Positions 13,060 to 23,479 of a stretch of 64,000 nt of DNA are shown piece by piece. Origin of the DNA: Coniosporium tulheliwenetii (lineage: Eukaryota > Ascomycota > Dothideomycetes); assembly GCA_030247845.1 (NCBI GenBank), contig JAPDRP010000030.1, positions 1 through 64,000 on the forward strand. The letters run 5' to 3'. The position numbers were made by a program, and so were the translations under genes. The notes under the pieces are model-generated. The model was not told the origin of the DNA and ran no database searches. It worked only from the letters and a program-made list of their open reading frames with translations. How positions within the stretch are numbered: the first letter of the stretch is position 1; each line of letters starts with the position of its first letter.

Positions 13060-14192
13060 TCGCTTTTAAGCTACAGCTTTCGGGGAGAGAAGTCCTACAG
13101 TTCTATGAGAAATATATCCTATGGTTTTTACAAAATACCCCCTACCGGCCTATCGCGCGGTTAGGGGCGCGTTCGCGCAGTTTTCGTGTGGTGACAGAGG
13201 TGATTAGTCAGGCGCGGGGCGGCGGGGGCAGCGGCCAATCAGAGAGCAGAACCCTGGATCGAGGTGTCTTCTTGTGCGGAATATCTCTGTAAGTATTCCG
13301 GGTACCAATTGCCCGGCCTCAGCGCGGCCGATAATCCTCCCTCTTGTTGCTGGTGAAAGGTCTGGACGGCGCCTTCTAATATTGGATGAGATAGGAGCTA
13401 ATGGTGTGCGGCTCATCATGTTATGTGGTGATGTTCTCGGAGGTGGGTGGAGAGGTGCATAGAAATTTGGCTGGTTTTCTCGCTTAGTGCCGGGAACTTT
13501 TGCGGCAAGTGTACGAAGTAACTTTCGAAAGGGATGACTGGAGTAAAGCCCACTCTAAACAATGACCTATCCTAATCATCAGTGGTGTATGGAAACGAAG
13601 CTGTAGAACTGGATCTAGTCGAGTTCTGGCTAGACCCAATCCCAGTGCACCTTTTGACTGCGAATTGGAGGAAATTACCTTATTTGGGTTCGCTCGAAAG
13701 TTAGTAGGGATACGGTGGGGCTAAGGACCATTCTAGCATAGCTGCCGCGCGGAAGCGTAGTGGAAACGGGCTAGAAACGGCAGGAACCAAATCGCAAAGC
13801 GGAATTGAAGCGGAACTGGGACGTTCTTAGCGGGAATGGGCCCGACCTCTTGTTCCAGGGCGCGAGGGGTCAAAGAGGGGAATGGATAGGGTACATAGGG
13901 AGCTGGGTGGATTGCATGAACTGCTTGTGTTGGGCGGATCGAGATGGCAGGGGGCGTAGGATCGCATGTGGTCATTTCAATTGAGACGGGTTAGGGGCCG
14001 GCTAGTAGCTCAGTTCGCTTTCAATGCAGCACTTTACACTGCCTATAGGCTAATCTGCCGTACATCAAGTGCGACAACAATCGAGCAAAAACGCAAGCAA
14101 CAGGAACAGTCTCATATCAAGTAGAGCAATACCTTCGAACAGTACTTTTCGTCTGCCCGTGCCATCTAAGGGTTCCGTCCCATAGCTGTAGT
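13060..14192. other. stretch between recombinase-like gene and monooxygenase
   Basis: Contains a possible Tc1/mariner fragment (13204-13419, listed separately). Otherwise there are only short open frames without recognisable content. Confidence 0.4.
13204..13419 (-). pseudogene. Tc1/mariner-type transposase N-terminal fragment
   Basis: The minus-strand frame reads DLSPATRGRIIGRAEAGQ, a pattern typical of the first helix-turn-helix of fungal Tc1/mariner transposases. After about 50 residues the similarity stops, and no DDE domain follows. I regard it as a short relic. It could also be chance resemblance, since only one motif supports it. Confidence 0.45.
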
Positions 14193-16177
14193 TTACACCT
14201 TGACGTATTCCATATAATATGCCAAATCGCCCGAACCATTCTTATCCCACAGACTCTGTCCATTACCCAAGAACCGGAATCGGTTGGGAGACCTGTACCG
14301 GATGTTGAAATGCTCACCACCCATGTTCTCAAGGCAGTCTTTGAAGTGCAGGATGCTGCCCGGATAGACGCCGGTGACCTGGCCGGATTCCTTGCCGTTC
14401 TTGTACCAGCTCCGGCATTCGTCGGCCCAGACGGTGTTCTTGAGGAACTCTTGCGCGTACGTGTTGTAGTCGTCCACGGCTTCTTTCTTCACGTCGAAGA
14501 ACCTACGGTTGTTGTTAGCACGAAGACAATCTGAGATAGGTGCTAGATGGCCCACTTGATATCTTCCGTGGCCATCTTCTTCGCCCAGCTGAGGATGTAG
14601 TCGCAAGTCCAAGAAATCTGCGTCAGCACCGAACCATGGGAGATGGGGCAGTTCGGACCATTGAACATGAAGTAGTTCGGCATGCCATCAACCTGTACGG
14701 CGAAAAACGCCTCGGGATTGGCCTTCCATCTCTCGTTCAATGTCGCACCATCACGGCCGACAAACTTCCATGGCGGGATGAAAGATGTGTCGAAACCTGT
14801 AGCGCAGACAATCATGTCGAACTCCTCTTCGCCTTCCGCGGTCCTGATTCCTTTCGCTGTAATGCGTTCAATCGGCGACCAGCACATCTTACAGTTATGG
14901 TTTTTGAACGCCTCGAGGTATCCGTCACCGGGCGTCAACCGACGGCAACCTGGCCGGAACTCGGGAATCATCTTTGCGGCGGTTTGCGGGTCCGGAAGGT
15001 CCTTCATGCGATTCAACATCTCCTGCTTGCAGAGCTGCGTGAGGCCGATTTGCGCCGGGTGATCGCGGTACATGCCGTAGAAGAAGCCGTTCACGCTCGC
15101 CTCGAGTTCCTTGCGTAACGCGAAGTGCATCTCCGGGTTCTCCTTGAAGGCCTTCTTCTCTTCCTCGGAATAAGGGAAGTTCTTGCCGTCCCGGGCTTTG
15201 TCGAAGCAGAAGTTTATAGAGATCCAGGTCGGATTTCGCACGTAGTTGACCAGCTTCTGGACCTTCGGCTGCATGGCCGGCACGCATTGTATACCGGAGG
15301 ATCCGTTCCCTATAACGGCAACTGTCTTGCCAGTATAGTCGTATTTATCGTCCCTCGTATGGTGTCAGTAATGACCGGAGAATGGTTAGTTTGAAATGGC
15401 GTACCAGTTGGCGGTGTGTACGAGCTCACCCTTGAAGTCGAAGAGGCCTTCAATCTTCGGCCACTTCCACTTACTACGCGGAACTTAGTCATGGTGCAAT
15501 CCCGGAGTCGGCCATACCTTACTTCAAAAATCCCCCTCCGTTCACAAATATATCCGCTTCATCCTCTACGGTCTTGCCTTGTTGATTGACTTTGATCTTC
15601 CATTTTCCGGCATCCTCGTCCCAAATGGCTTCGGTCACTCTTGAATTGAACTGGACAGGCTTGTCAAGGTCGTATTTCCGTACTGTCGTCTTGATGTATT
15701 GCTCGATCTCGGGACCCGGGGCGTAAAAGTGGGACCAATCTGGGTTGGGTTCGAAGAGGAATGTGTAGGAATCTTTTTGAGTTGGTCAGTACCATTCAGA
15801 GCAAGGGAAAACCGGGACTCTTACGAGCTGGAATATCACTGGGGCGGGTCCTTAGCAGATGGACGGTTGATGGTGGTGTGGGGCAGTTACCAAGCAACAC
15901 CAGGATACCTGTTCTCGAACCAGGTACCACCGACCTCAGGATTCTTCTCATAGATAACCAGATCTATGACGTCCTCGAGTTTGAGCTGGTGCTGAATCTT
16001 ATGTGATAGTGTCAAGCCGGAATAACCAGCTCCGAGGCAAATCATCTTCAGCTTCCGCCGAGCATATACTGGTTGGCCGATCAACGATACCCAGTTCTTA
16101 GGCTTTTCGCCTTTGGCAACAAGCCCTCCGCCAGTGATGTGCTCGCCATCACCGGCAACGTCCTTTGGAACATGCAT
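14193..16177 (-). CDS. FAD-dependent Baeyer-Villiger monooxygenase
   Basis: Six exons on the minus strand: 16177-15891, 15838-15825 (14 bases), 15772-15523, 15473-15405, 15353-14556 and 14502-14193. They total 1728 bases, an open frame of 575 residues. The introns are 49-53 bases with GT-AG ends and CTAAG/CTAAC/CTGAC branch sites. The first Rossmann motif GAGYSG (residues 49-54) binds FAD. FKGELVHTANW (about 196-206) fits the Baeyer-Villiger fingerprint FxGxxxHxxxW. GNGSSG (about 218-223) is the NADPH motif. Such enzymes insert oxygen into ketones, often in secondary metabolism. The substrate is unknown and no biosynthetic partner genes lie nearby. It is the only clearly intact complete host gene seen here. 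Confidence 0.9.
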
Positions 16178-18503
16178 TCTGAGAATTGTTCGATGGAAGC
16201 TTAACGAAGATTGAAGAGAAAGTAAAGAAAGAGAACTGCCCTTCGCGAAGGCAATATACATACCTGAGCTACAAGACATCCCTCATCCGATGCATCGGCA
16301 GGAGTCATCTCAACGGCGCCAGAGACAATTTCTAAGATAAAGATGAAGGCTTCGCCTGCGGCAGCCGTCCCTTCACCAGCCCTGCGGAGGTCTGAGCGGG
16401 CCACAATGAAACCACTTGTGGCGTGGACGCCAACAGTCTGGGTCGCAGGCGCTTCTCTTCCCTGAGTTGGCTTAAAGCTTAATCTGCATGATTTTAACCA
16501 ATCTCGGAGTCGTGTGCATTTAGTCTAGTGGTGAGGGAGTGACTGTGCCAGTTCTTCCGTTGGCGAAAGACAGCCCGTGATAGAGGCGTGGTTCTTGCGG
16601 TCGACAAGTAGCCAGAATTGCCGCCTACTATCCTACGGTAAGGAGCGCTGCTTGCGCCTCTTGCTGATCTCTTCAGCACACGAATAATAGGTGTTGTTCC
16701 TTAGAGCCATGGAACCCGTAACCCGTAACGGCTACAAAGATGCCGCGTAATTCCATGCTGGCATAATTGAAGTTAGTGTTTGCCGGGTTCGAAGCGATGC
16801 GTGGCTGGGCGCATGCCCAGAGTCCCAGGGGTGGCCAGTAGACCGTCCGACCACGTCGGGGTAAGGAGGTTTCCTTGGGCGGTCCAAACGAGCCAAATAC
16901 AGCTCGGACGCGTGAGTCCGGACTGTATAGCCTACTAGGGAATCGCTAAGTCTAAGATAGTATAGCTTTGCTCCACTAGACACTTAAGAAGCTAAGGGAT
17001 GCTTCTTCGGTCCTGGACCGACGTTCCCTTGAGTCAGGCACGGTTTGATAGACGTCCACTCTTCCAAAGAAAAACATATACCCAGAATTTTCCTGGAAGG
17101 GAATGATCAGAGCTGTTCCAGAGCTCTTCCGATGTTTAGCATTCCGGAGTGAAGGCCGGTTTTGTTGGTTTGCGTACTTTGTCGGGTACGATCCCAGCGG
17201 GGTCGCCGCCAAGATATGGAGTGCCCAAGTATCTCATTTCCCTAAACCACCAAACTGCATTGGTTTTATTATCTCCTTACGAGATGAGCAGTGGCCTGAG
17301 GAGATCATACAGATCACACAGGTCAACGCATAGCTTGGCATTTTGCTCTGTCCGAAACACAAGGCACTAGCTACGGCAAGTGGGGCTGCGATTGCCGCTG
17401 ACTTAAGCACTTCGGGGTTGTGTTGCAGGTCGAAGGGTTTTTGCTTTGAAGGAGCTGATAGTAGGCACAGTCGCGGCTGGTGGGCTTCGGTGCCTTGGTA
17501 CAGAAAAGGATGGCCGTGGAGGTTGTGGAGGTTGTGGGAGACCAGCGGTGATCCCTGCAGCTCGCGCGGAACCGGCCCAGCTAACGGTCCGCGAGCCGAA
17601 CCAGTAGCCATATCCTTGATTTCTTCAAGCCTGAACCGGAACTTTCCTCACCCCAGGAGCTCTTGACGACATGCCGGGAGCCTTGCCCTCCTGAATTCTT
17701 CGCCCTAAATCCTTCGTCCTAGGTTCGCGGCTTGTTCCTTTCAGTCGCTAGCCAACCGGCTTCCTGTTCCGTAGCATGGATCTCAATTCGGACACCTGAA
17801 ACCGCAACGTACTAGTTCTTTAGGAAATTGACACTTGCCGTTGCTCCGGTTTGACAGCGGGCACTTGCATTAGCGCTACAGCGTACCTAGAGCTGCCCGC
17901 ACAGAGCCGGCCGTTGCAACGCCATCAACAAGCCATGCATCAACGTACAGCAGCCATGGGTGCTATTTCCAAGCCAATTGTGGGGGAGCTTGCAAGAGCT
18001 TCGGTCACATCTTCGACTCAGGTGATAGGGTCTGTGCCTGACATCGGCCAGCTTTGCATCTTTCAATGCCCCTAGCACGCATTCTCACAGTTCCTGGCGG
18101 TGAGCTGCCGATACAGAATCCCTTGTCTGGTTTTTCTTCCGTCTGGTCCATCGAATTCCCTTGTGAACAGTGATCCACCAGTGGGCAGGCACTCCTGAGC
18201 GGATCTGCGACTGAGGTGGACCGGCCGGTAAATCCTTTTGTCTTAGCGATGGAATATCGCGCTATGGAGGATTGACGATTCAAGACTGGACTCTCATAAG
18301 GGTGCCCAAGAAGCTTTCATGAGCCTGTCACTTGTATTTCTACCCCGTTCGTTCCTTATACTCTCTTGACGGAGCTGCTTGAAACGAATGATCTTCAATT
18401 ACACGGACGTTTCCACCAAGAACCCGTGCTTACGATCCTTTCACGGTTTCTTTCTAAGGTCAAGCAAGTCGCTTTCGGCGGTTCTCTAAACCACAACTCC
18501 AAC
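16178..18503. other. stretch without recognisable gene
   Basis: Contains the promoter of the monooxygenase at its left end and the upstream region of the rhodopsin-domain gene at its right end. The open frames are short and overlap on both strands. I recognise nothing in them. Confidence 0.4.
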
Positions 18504-18792
18504 ATGTCCGCAAGCGGTGACTTTGGGCCAGCTCCGCCCGGTGTGGACCTCTCGGAGAACCAGAACGGAATGATCCTCGGTGGTGTAATAACCCTTACGA
18601 TCATTGGCACGGCAGCAGTAGCCCTCAGAGTTGTGGCTCGTATGAAGGCCAAGGATTTTGAGTTTTTCGTTGATGACTATCTGATAATCGGAGCACTTGT
18701 GAGAACTCATCTGGGATGAAGCTGGGGACTCAAGCTGATATATCAATAGGCGTTTTCATGGGGAACAGCTATATGCTCTGTTGCCAGTATGT
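18504..18792 (+). pseudogene. fungal rhodopsin-domain membrane protein, cut by the array
   Basis: Exon 1 starts at ATG 18504 and encodes an N-terminal tail, a membrane helix (GGVITLTIIGTAAVALRVVA) and FFVDDYLIIGAL, a typical loop of the large fungal rhodopsin-like family. Intron 18699-18749 has donor GTGAGA and branch CTGAT. Exon 2 continues in frame with AFSWGTAICSVASM and stops at 18792, where the viral array begins within the origin loop. The remaining five or six helices are not in the window. The gene is disrupted unless the rest lies beyond the far side of the array, which this window does not reach. Confidence 0.7.
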
Positions 18793-18816
18793 TTCCGATC
18801 AGTTGACGGGCCCAGC
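18793..18816 (+). other. half origin at host-array junction
   Basis: Only the part of the origin to the right of the predicted nick is present (TTCC, right stem arm, GGGCCC arm). The host sequence left of it ends in CCAGTATGT, which resembles the loop TTACTATGA. Confidence 0.8.
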
Positions 18817-19092
18817 GGCCCAGAATACATCATAAAGGAACGGAGTGACTAGTTAATCCGTAATGCAATGAAGGAGACACTTAATCCGAGTGGAAGGAGG
18901 AACACTTAGCTGCCATCTTGGCATGCTCGGGCAATGGCAGCAGATGACTAAATGACAATGGGCTAGTGACTACTTAATGGTGGATGCACCTCCCTTTGTT
19001 TTCCGCCCTTGCAGTCGCTGCATTGTCTGGGCGGTGACTCTGTTAGGTTATTGTCCCATATTTTGTTTTCTCTTCGCGCTGTTGCGTTGAAG

Positions 19093-19905
19093 ATGGATCC
19101 TGTTCGTCAGGGGCGTCGCTTTCGGTACTCTGCGTGTCGTATTGTTTATTACGATAGTGGTATCGACCAGGCGATAGACTTTGAGCCAGCCTTACGTGGT
19201 CGGTTACCAGAAGGGTCGAGCTTTTGTGCACGTCGGTTTGTTACTGCTGCGGGACAGGTTTGCTACGAAGTCGTTATCAACCTCTCGAGCCCGAGGCGGT
19301 TCACTGGTGATGTCGGCGGCATGTTTATCCTACCTGGTGATCGCGCGGCTGTGGAGCTGTTGGCTCTTCCTGCGCGCGGCGAATACTTGACGGAGTTTTT
19401 ACGTCAGCAGGTTCAAGAGCTTTACGCGGCCTCAGATAGTGGTGGAGGGGGAGAAGTATTCGGCACCCTTCATTCGATGCTTGGCTTGGACGGAGACGGA
19501 GATGGAGATTCGCGTGGACGGTCTGTTTCGCGGCTTACCGAGGAGCAAGGGCGTGACGTTGGTCGTGTGGCGAGCGTTGAGCGCAGCGCTGTAGAGGTCC
19601 AAGAGGCGATTGAGGTTGCATCTCGCAGGGTTCAGAGGTTGCCGTATTCACTTGAGACCTTTGAAGCAGCGGTGGAGTTGCAGGAGCAGAAGGTCAGGTT
19701 GTCTGAGTTGAGGCTCGCGCGGTGTCTCATGATTGATCACTTGAGGCAGAGCAGTACAGGAGGAGAAGGAGCAGAAGGAGAAGAGGAAGAGGATGAGTTT
19801 GCTCGAGAGACTGCTTCTGAAGAAGAGCCGGCTCGAGATCAGGTGGTGTCTGTTGATGCATTTTTGTCGGAGACTGGTCGGTCGGTTGGTAATTTGTTAG
19901 GATAA
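19093..19905 (+). CDS. unit 1: Rep-derived protein lacking HUH histidines, acidic tail
   Basis: 270 residues from ATG 19093, the first ATG after the TACTTAATGG box at 18971. Residues 27-70 follow the second half of the Rep nuclease fold: DFEPALRGRLPEG matches Rep FYCKLRARMPHG, and CYEVVINLSSPRRF matches Rep HYHVVMKFPRRI. Both catalytic histidines are replaced (Cys57, Glu59), and the YxxK nucleophile motif and helicase are absent. Then come a Gly/Asp/Ser-rich linker (about 137-150), a helical stretch rich in Arg, Glu and Leu (170-225) whose end resembles that of the unit 4 protein, and a strongly acidic run (230-255). I infer a structural or DNA-binding relic of Rep with a new role. Confidence 0.75.
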   Translation: MDPVRQGRRFRYSACRIVYYDSGIDQAIDFEPALRGRLPEGSSFCARRFVTAAGQVCYEVVINLSSPRRFTGDVGGMFILPGDRAAVELLALPARGEYLTEFLRQQVQELYAASDSGGGGEVFGTLHSMLGLDGDGDGDSRGRSVSRLTEEQGRDVGRVASVERSAVEVQEAIEVASRRVQRLPYSLETFEAAVELQEQKVRLSELRLARCLMIDHLRQSSTGGEGAEGEEEEDEFARETASEEEPARDQVVSVDAFLSETGRSVGNLLG

Positions 19906-19984
19906 TCACGCCCGTGTCCCTCTAGGTTGTCTGCTTGCTTACTTGTTACCGTTCTCTCACTACCCTAGTATCGATTGTGGACGA

Positions 19985-20015
19985 CGGGGATGCGGAGCAT
20001 GGGGCGGAGCCCCCG
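19985..20015 (+). promoter_or_regulatory. unit 1 post-gene double hairpin
   Basis: ATGC-GGA-GCAT beside GGGGC-GGA-GCCCC, enclosed by CGGGG/CCCCG. It is the reference form of an element found after the gene in every unit, with pairing kept by compensating changes. Confidence 0.7.
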
Positions 20016-20218
20016 AAGCACGTTACCCAGAGGATGAAGATGGAACACTTAAAGGTGGAGCACGAGAGATGGAGTTTCTTTTCAGTGTTTGATTGGTAGA
20101 TAGAGAATGGGCCTGCATGAAGCGACGGTAGGAGCGTGGCGTAGCCACAGAGCGCAGCGAGGTACAACGTAGTTGGTGGGTGGTACAGCCGTTTTGGTTG
20201 TACATTTTTGGAGCCACC

Positions 20219-20253
20219 GTCAACTGATCTTACTATGATTCCGATCAGTTGAC
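20219..20253 (+). other. rolling-circle origin, units 1/2
   Basis: Complete hairpin: stem GTCAACTGATC / GATCAGTTGAC, loop TTACTATGATTCC; predicted nick before 20239. The left flank reads GGAGCCACC instead of GGGCCACC. Confidence 0.85.
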
Positions 20254-20560
20254 GGGCCCAGCGGCCCAAGTTACATCATAAAGGAACGGAGTGACTAGTT
20301 AATCCGAGTGAAATGAGGAATAGCATTAATCCGTAGTGGAGCGGAGGAATACCGGGTAAGGACACTTTAGGGTTCAATTGGCAGCAATGGCAGCAGCTAC
20401 CATTCATTATGCAGCCAAGATGGCACAGACGACAGATATGGATGTCTGCCTAGAGGATACGTCATTACGAAAGGAGGAATACTTAAAGGAGGAGACGCCC
20501 CGATGGATTTGGTTTTGCTTGGTTTTGTGGAGATTGCATTGCGATCTCGTTTTGCCTACG

Positions 20561-21251
20561 ATGGTGGGCGAGTTAGATTCTTTTTTGGGTCGTAGTACTG
20601 GTAACGGTAGTGGTAGCAGTAGTGGCTTTCAGAAGGCTAGTGAAGCTCGACGTGAGGGTAAGAAGTCTGAAGGAAAGAAGTGTGAGGAGTTTGTTGCCCT
20701 TCCACGTGTGCCTGGGAAGGCTATGACGGATCATCGTCAACGGCACGAAGGAGAACACCGGTCCATGATGGATTGGGTGTCTCAGAAGCCCTTTATGGGT
20801 GATAGGAAGGTGAGCGCTTTGGTGGCTTTACTGGCGTTCGCGGTGAGCCTGGTTAGGCTAATGGTTGAATTAGCTAGGTCCTGAGGTAGGACAGCGTGTG
20901 ACTAAGTGCGGTCAGTACCTGCATCGTCGGACGGGTACTGGAGTATGTCATTTTTCTTTTTCGACCGGCAAGGCGGTTGGACCTTGTGTTAAGAGTGGTA
21001 AGCAAAGGAGTGGTGATGCCGATTTGGAGAGGCAGCAGTGGGAGAAGGAGTCGCGGAAGCAGTGGCTCGTAGGTGATGACGTTCGGATCGGGTTTAAGAG
21101 GAGAAGGTTTGTGAGAAGTGGGAAGAGTGCGAGGTCGGTCAGAAGAGAGCATGCGTTCAAAGAAGGATGTGATTGTGTTTGTTGTGTTTCTAAGGCAAAG
21201 GACATAGAAGCGATACGGGAGAGTAGCGAGCACTTTAGAGGTGTTGGCTAA
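20561..21251 (+). CDS. unit 2: orphan basic protein, one intron
   Basis: Exons 20561-20842 and 20916-21251 give 205 residues. The 73-base intron has donor GTGAGC, branch TGACTAAG and acceptor CAG, and joins two open frames in phase 0. The first exon has a Gly/Ser run, a Lys/Arg/Glu-rich part and ends in ALVALLAFA. The second exon is strongly basic (FKRRRFVRSGKSARSVRR) and has CDCVCC near its end. Without splicing the frame continues into a hydrophobic tail (VSLVRLMVELA) and stops at 20884, giving a 107-residue protein with a membrane-like end. No known family recognised. The start was chosen because TATA-like TACTTAAAGG lies about 80 bases upstream. Confidence 0.6.
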
Positions 21252-21437
21252 GGTCATCGACGAGTGTTCATCCCTTGGTTTGTCTAGTACGTTTGTTTCT
21301 CGCTGATGTTAGCTAGTGAGTTGCGAGTTGCGAGTTGCGAGTTCTTGGGTTCCTAGTTGTCCTTACGTTCCAGCTTGGTTGATCGCTTGCTTACTTAGAT
21401 TACTTGCTCATAGTCCCCTAGTATCGATTGTGGTACG

Positions 21438-21471
21438 CGGGGATGCCGTAAGGCATGGGGCAGAGCCCCCG
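21438..21471 (+). promoter_or_regulatory. unit 2 post-gene double hairpin
   Basis: First stem ATGCC / GGCAT, with both strands changed against ATGC/GCAT of unit 1; second stem GGGGC-AGA-GCCCC. Confidence 0.7.
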
Positions 21472-21678
21472 ATACACACGTTACTCAAAGGATGAAAGGT
21501 GGATTTGTTGGACTTTAATTGAGGTGGACTGCCGATGATGGCTCGGTTAGAGTTGCTTGGAATTCGTAGAAGGATGGATGCGACGGTAGGAGCCATGCGT
21601 AGCATGATGAGCGTAGCGAGGTACACGGAAGTGTGTGGCGGGTACAGCCATTTTGGTTGTACAATCAAGTGGGCCAAC

Positions 21679-21713
21679 GTCAACTGATCTTACTATGATT
21701 CCGATCAGTTGAC
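21679..21713 (+). other. rolling-circle origin, units 2/3
   Basis: Perfect stem and loop; nick before 21699. Left flank GTGGGCCAAC. Confidence 0.85.
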
Positions 21714-21988
21714 GGGCCCAGCGGCCCAAGATTAATCGCTTAATACGTAGTGGAACGGAGTAATTGTTAGTCCGTAACGCAGTGAAGGAAGACCACTAAG
21801 GCAGGCTTGCTGCCATTACCATATGATGCTGCCATTGGAGGACTGCCAAGATGGCATAGACGGATAGGCATGACTGGGTACTTAATGGTCGTGGTTCGCA
21901 CCTCTTCTCATGAGGTACATGTTTGTGAGTCTTCAGATTGCATTAGTGCAGTTGTTCGTATTTCAGCTTGTGACTGAGTAGGTTCATT

Positions 21989-22785
21989 ATGACCATAGCA
22001 GTATCCGGAGGTGCGAAGAGCGACGATCTTCGCGGCGAGCCTGTTAAGGATGAAGAAGGACTTTACCTATGTAGCGAGAAAGGCTGTGAGCAGCAACGTT
22101 TTCAACGAAAGTGCGAGTGGAGGTTAGTCGAAGTCTGTAAGGTTTGAGTAGACCCTGTGGTCTCATGCTAACGTGTACTCGCGGTAGGCGGCATGTGGAT
22201 AGGCATAAAAGGCCTTTTGTCTGTTCGAGGGAAGAGTGTTCGTCTCTTCCTGGGTTTACCTGGAAAGGTGGGCTGAAGAGGCATGAGAAAGAAGTGCACG
22301 AGACGAAGCAAGGTGCAAGCTGTAAGGTGTTTGTTTGTCCTATCTCAGGCTGTGGAAGAGCGTTTACTCGTAGGAGCAATCGGAAAGATCATGTTTCTCG
22401 TGTTCATCGAGGTACGGTGGATGTAGAGAATGGCGGTGGAGAGGCTATGCAGGTCCCTCGGGACTTGTTGAGGTGCTCCACGGACACAAGGTCTGTGCCT
22501 CGTTTGATGATGCCGTTTACGGTGTCGTGTCCTTCTAATGGAGGAGGTGTCGAGAATTCGGATACCGGGTCTGATGACGTGCGAGTCGTTGATCGTTCTG
22601 ATGGTGCAGAGGTCGAGTCTGTTGATCGCCGTTTTGAAGCGTTGGATGGTAGGATTGAGGAGCTTGCTGCGGAGGTGCATGAGTTGGTGAGTGCACTGTC
22701 GAAGGTTCGTGAGAGAGTACCTGGATTTCTTCATAAGGATGTTAGAGAGGATGATGATGAGGATGATGTGAGTGGATTGTTTTGA
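21989..22785 (+). CDS. unit 3: three-finger C2H2 zinc-finger protein
   Basis: Exons 21989-22122 and 22188-22785, 243 residues. The 65-base intron (donor GTTAGT, branch GCTAAC, acceptor GTAG) lies inside the first finger, and only splicing completes it. Finger 1: Cys28, Cys33, His47, His51. Finger 2: Cys57, Cys62, His77, His82. Finger 3: Cys95, Cys100, His113, His118. The C-terminal half has a Glu/Val/Leu-rich helical part (about 200-225, coiled-coil-like) and ends in a run of Asp and Glu. It probably binds DNA in the nucleus, as a regulator of viral or host promoters. The promoter is TACTTAATGG near 21881. Confidence 0.85.
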
Positions 22786-22928
22786 TTTATTTGTGTATCG
22801 GTCATTGCTTACGTTTAGGTAGAGTGAGACGAGCATGGAAGAGATGTATCCGTAGGTTGAGGAGCAGACTGGAGACCGGCGTTGTTTCTTTTCCTTGGTG
22901 ATTTGTACTGTGTTTCTATTGTGGTGCG

Positions 22929-22969
22929 CGGGGGATGCGACCGGAGGGAGCATGGGGTGCAACCCCCCG
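22929..22969 (+). promoter_or_regulatory. unit 3 post-gene double hairpin
   Basis: First stem ATGC/GCAT with an enlarged loop (GACCGGAGGGA); second stem GGGGT-GCA-ACCCC, where T-A replaces the C-G pair of other units. Confidence 0.7.
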
Positions 22970-23127
22970 AATACACAGCTTAAGTGCAGATAGAATGGAG
23001 TTTTTGCTTGATTGATTGACAGGGCCTGTTGCGACGGTAGGAGCGTGGCGTAGCCACAGAGCGCAGCGAGGTACACGGCAGTGTGGTGGGGAGACCACGG
23101 TACTGGAAGTACATTTTTTGGGCCACC

Positions 23128-23162
23128 GTCAACTGATCTTACTATGATTCCGATCAGTTGAC
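23128..23162 (+). other. rolling-circle origin, units 3/4
   Basis: Perfect stem and loop; nick before 23148. The right flank is CCCACAGGCCC, a variant kept in both copies of unit 4 and of unit 14. Confidence 0.85.
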
Positions 23163-23479
23163 GGGCCCACAGGCCCAAATTAATTGGATAAGCTGAGCGG
23201 AGCGAGGAACAGCTTTAATCCGAAGCAAGGCGAAGGAAGTTCTAATCCGAAGTGGAACGCAGGAACATTGGGTAAGGACGCTCCGGGTCCAATGCCAAGA
23301 TGACGCACTAGTCATTTCCGTGTTAGCGTGTGCATTAGCGTGTGGCCAAGATGGCAGCAAAATGGTAGCAGCTGCCATTAAGTTTTGTATGTATATTAAG
23401 GGCGGGGCCGACAGGCGTGTTTCATAAAGGTGTGCTTTGTCTTGTTCAGACATTTAACTTGATTTCAGTTACCTGCGGA

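Noticed and set aside
20023..20269. Minus-strand frames starting MGRWARQLIGIIVRSVDGG at nearly every unit end
   Set aside because: They are translations of the origin hairpin and its flanks. They recur because the DNA recurs, their continuations differ and end quickly, and they run against the direction of all real genes.
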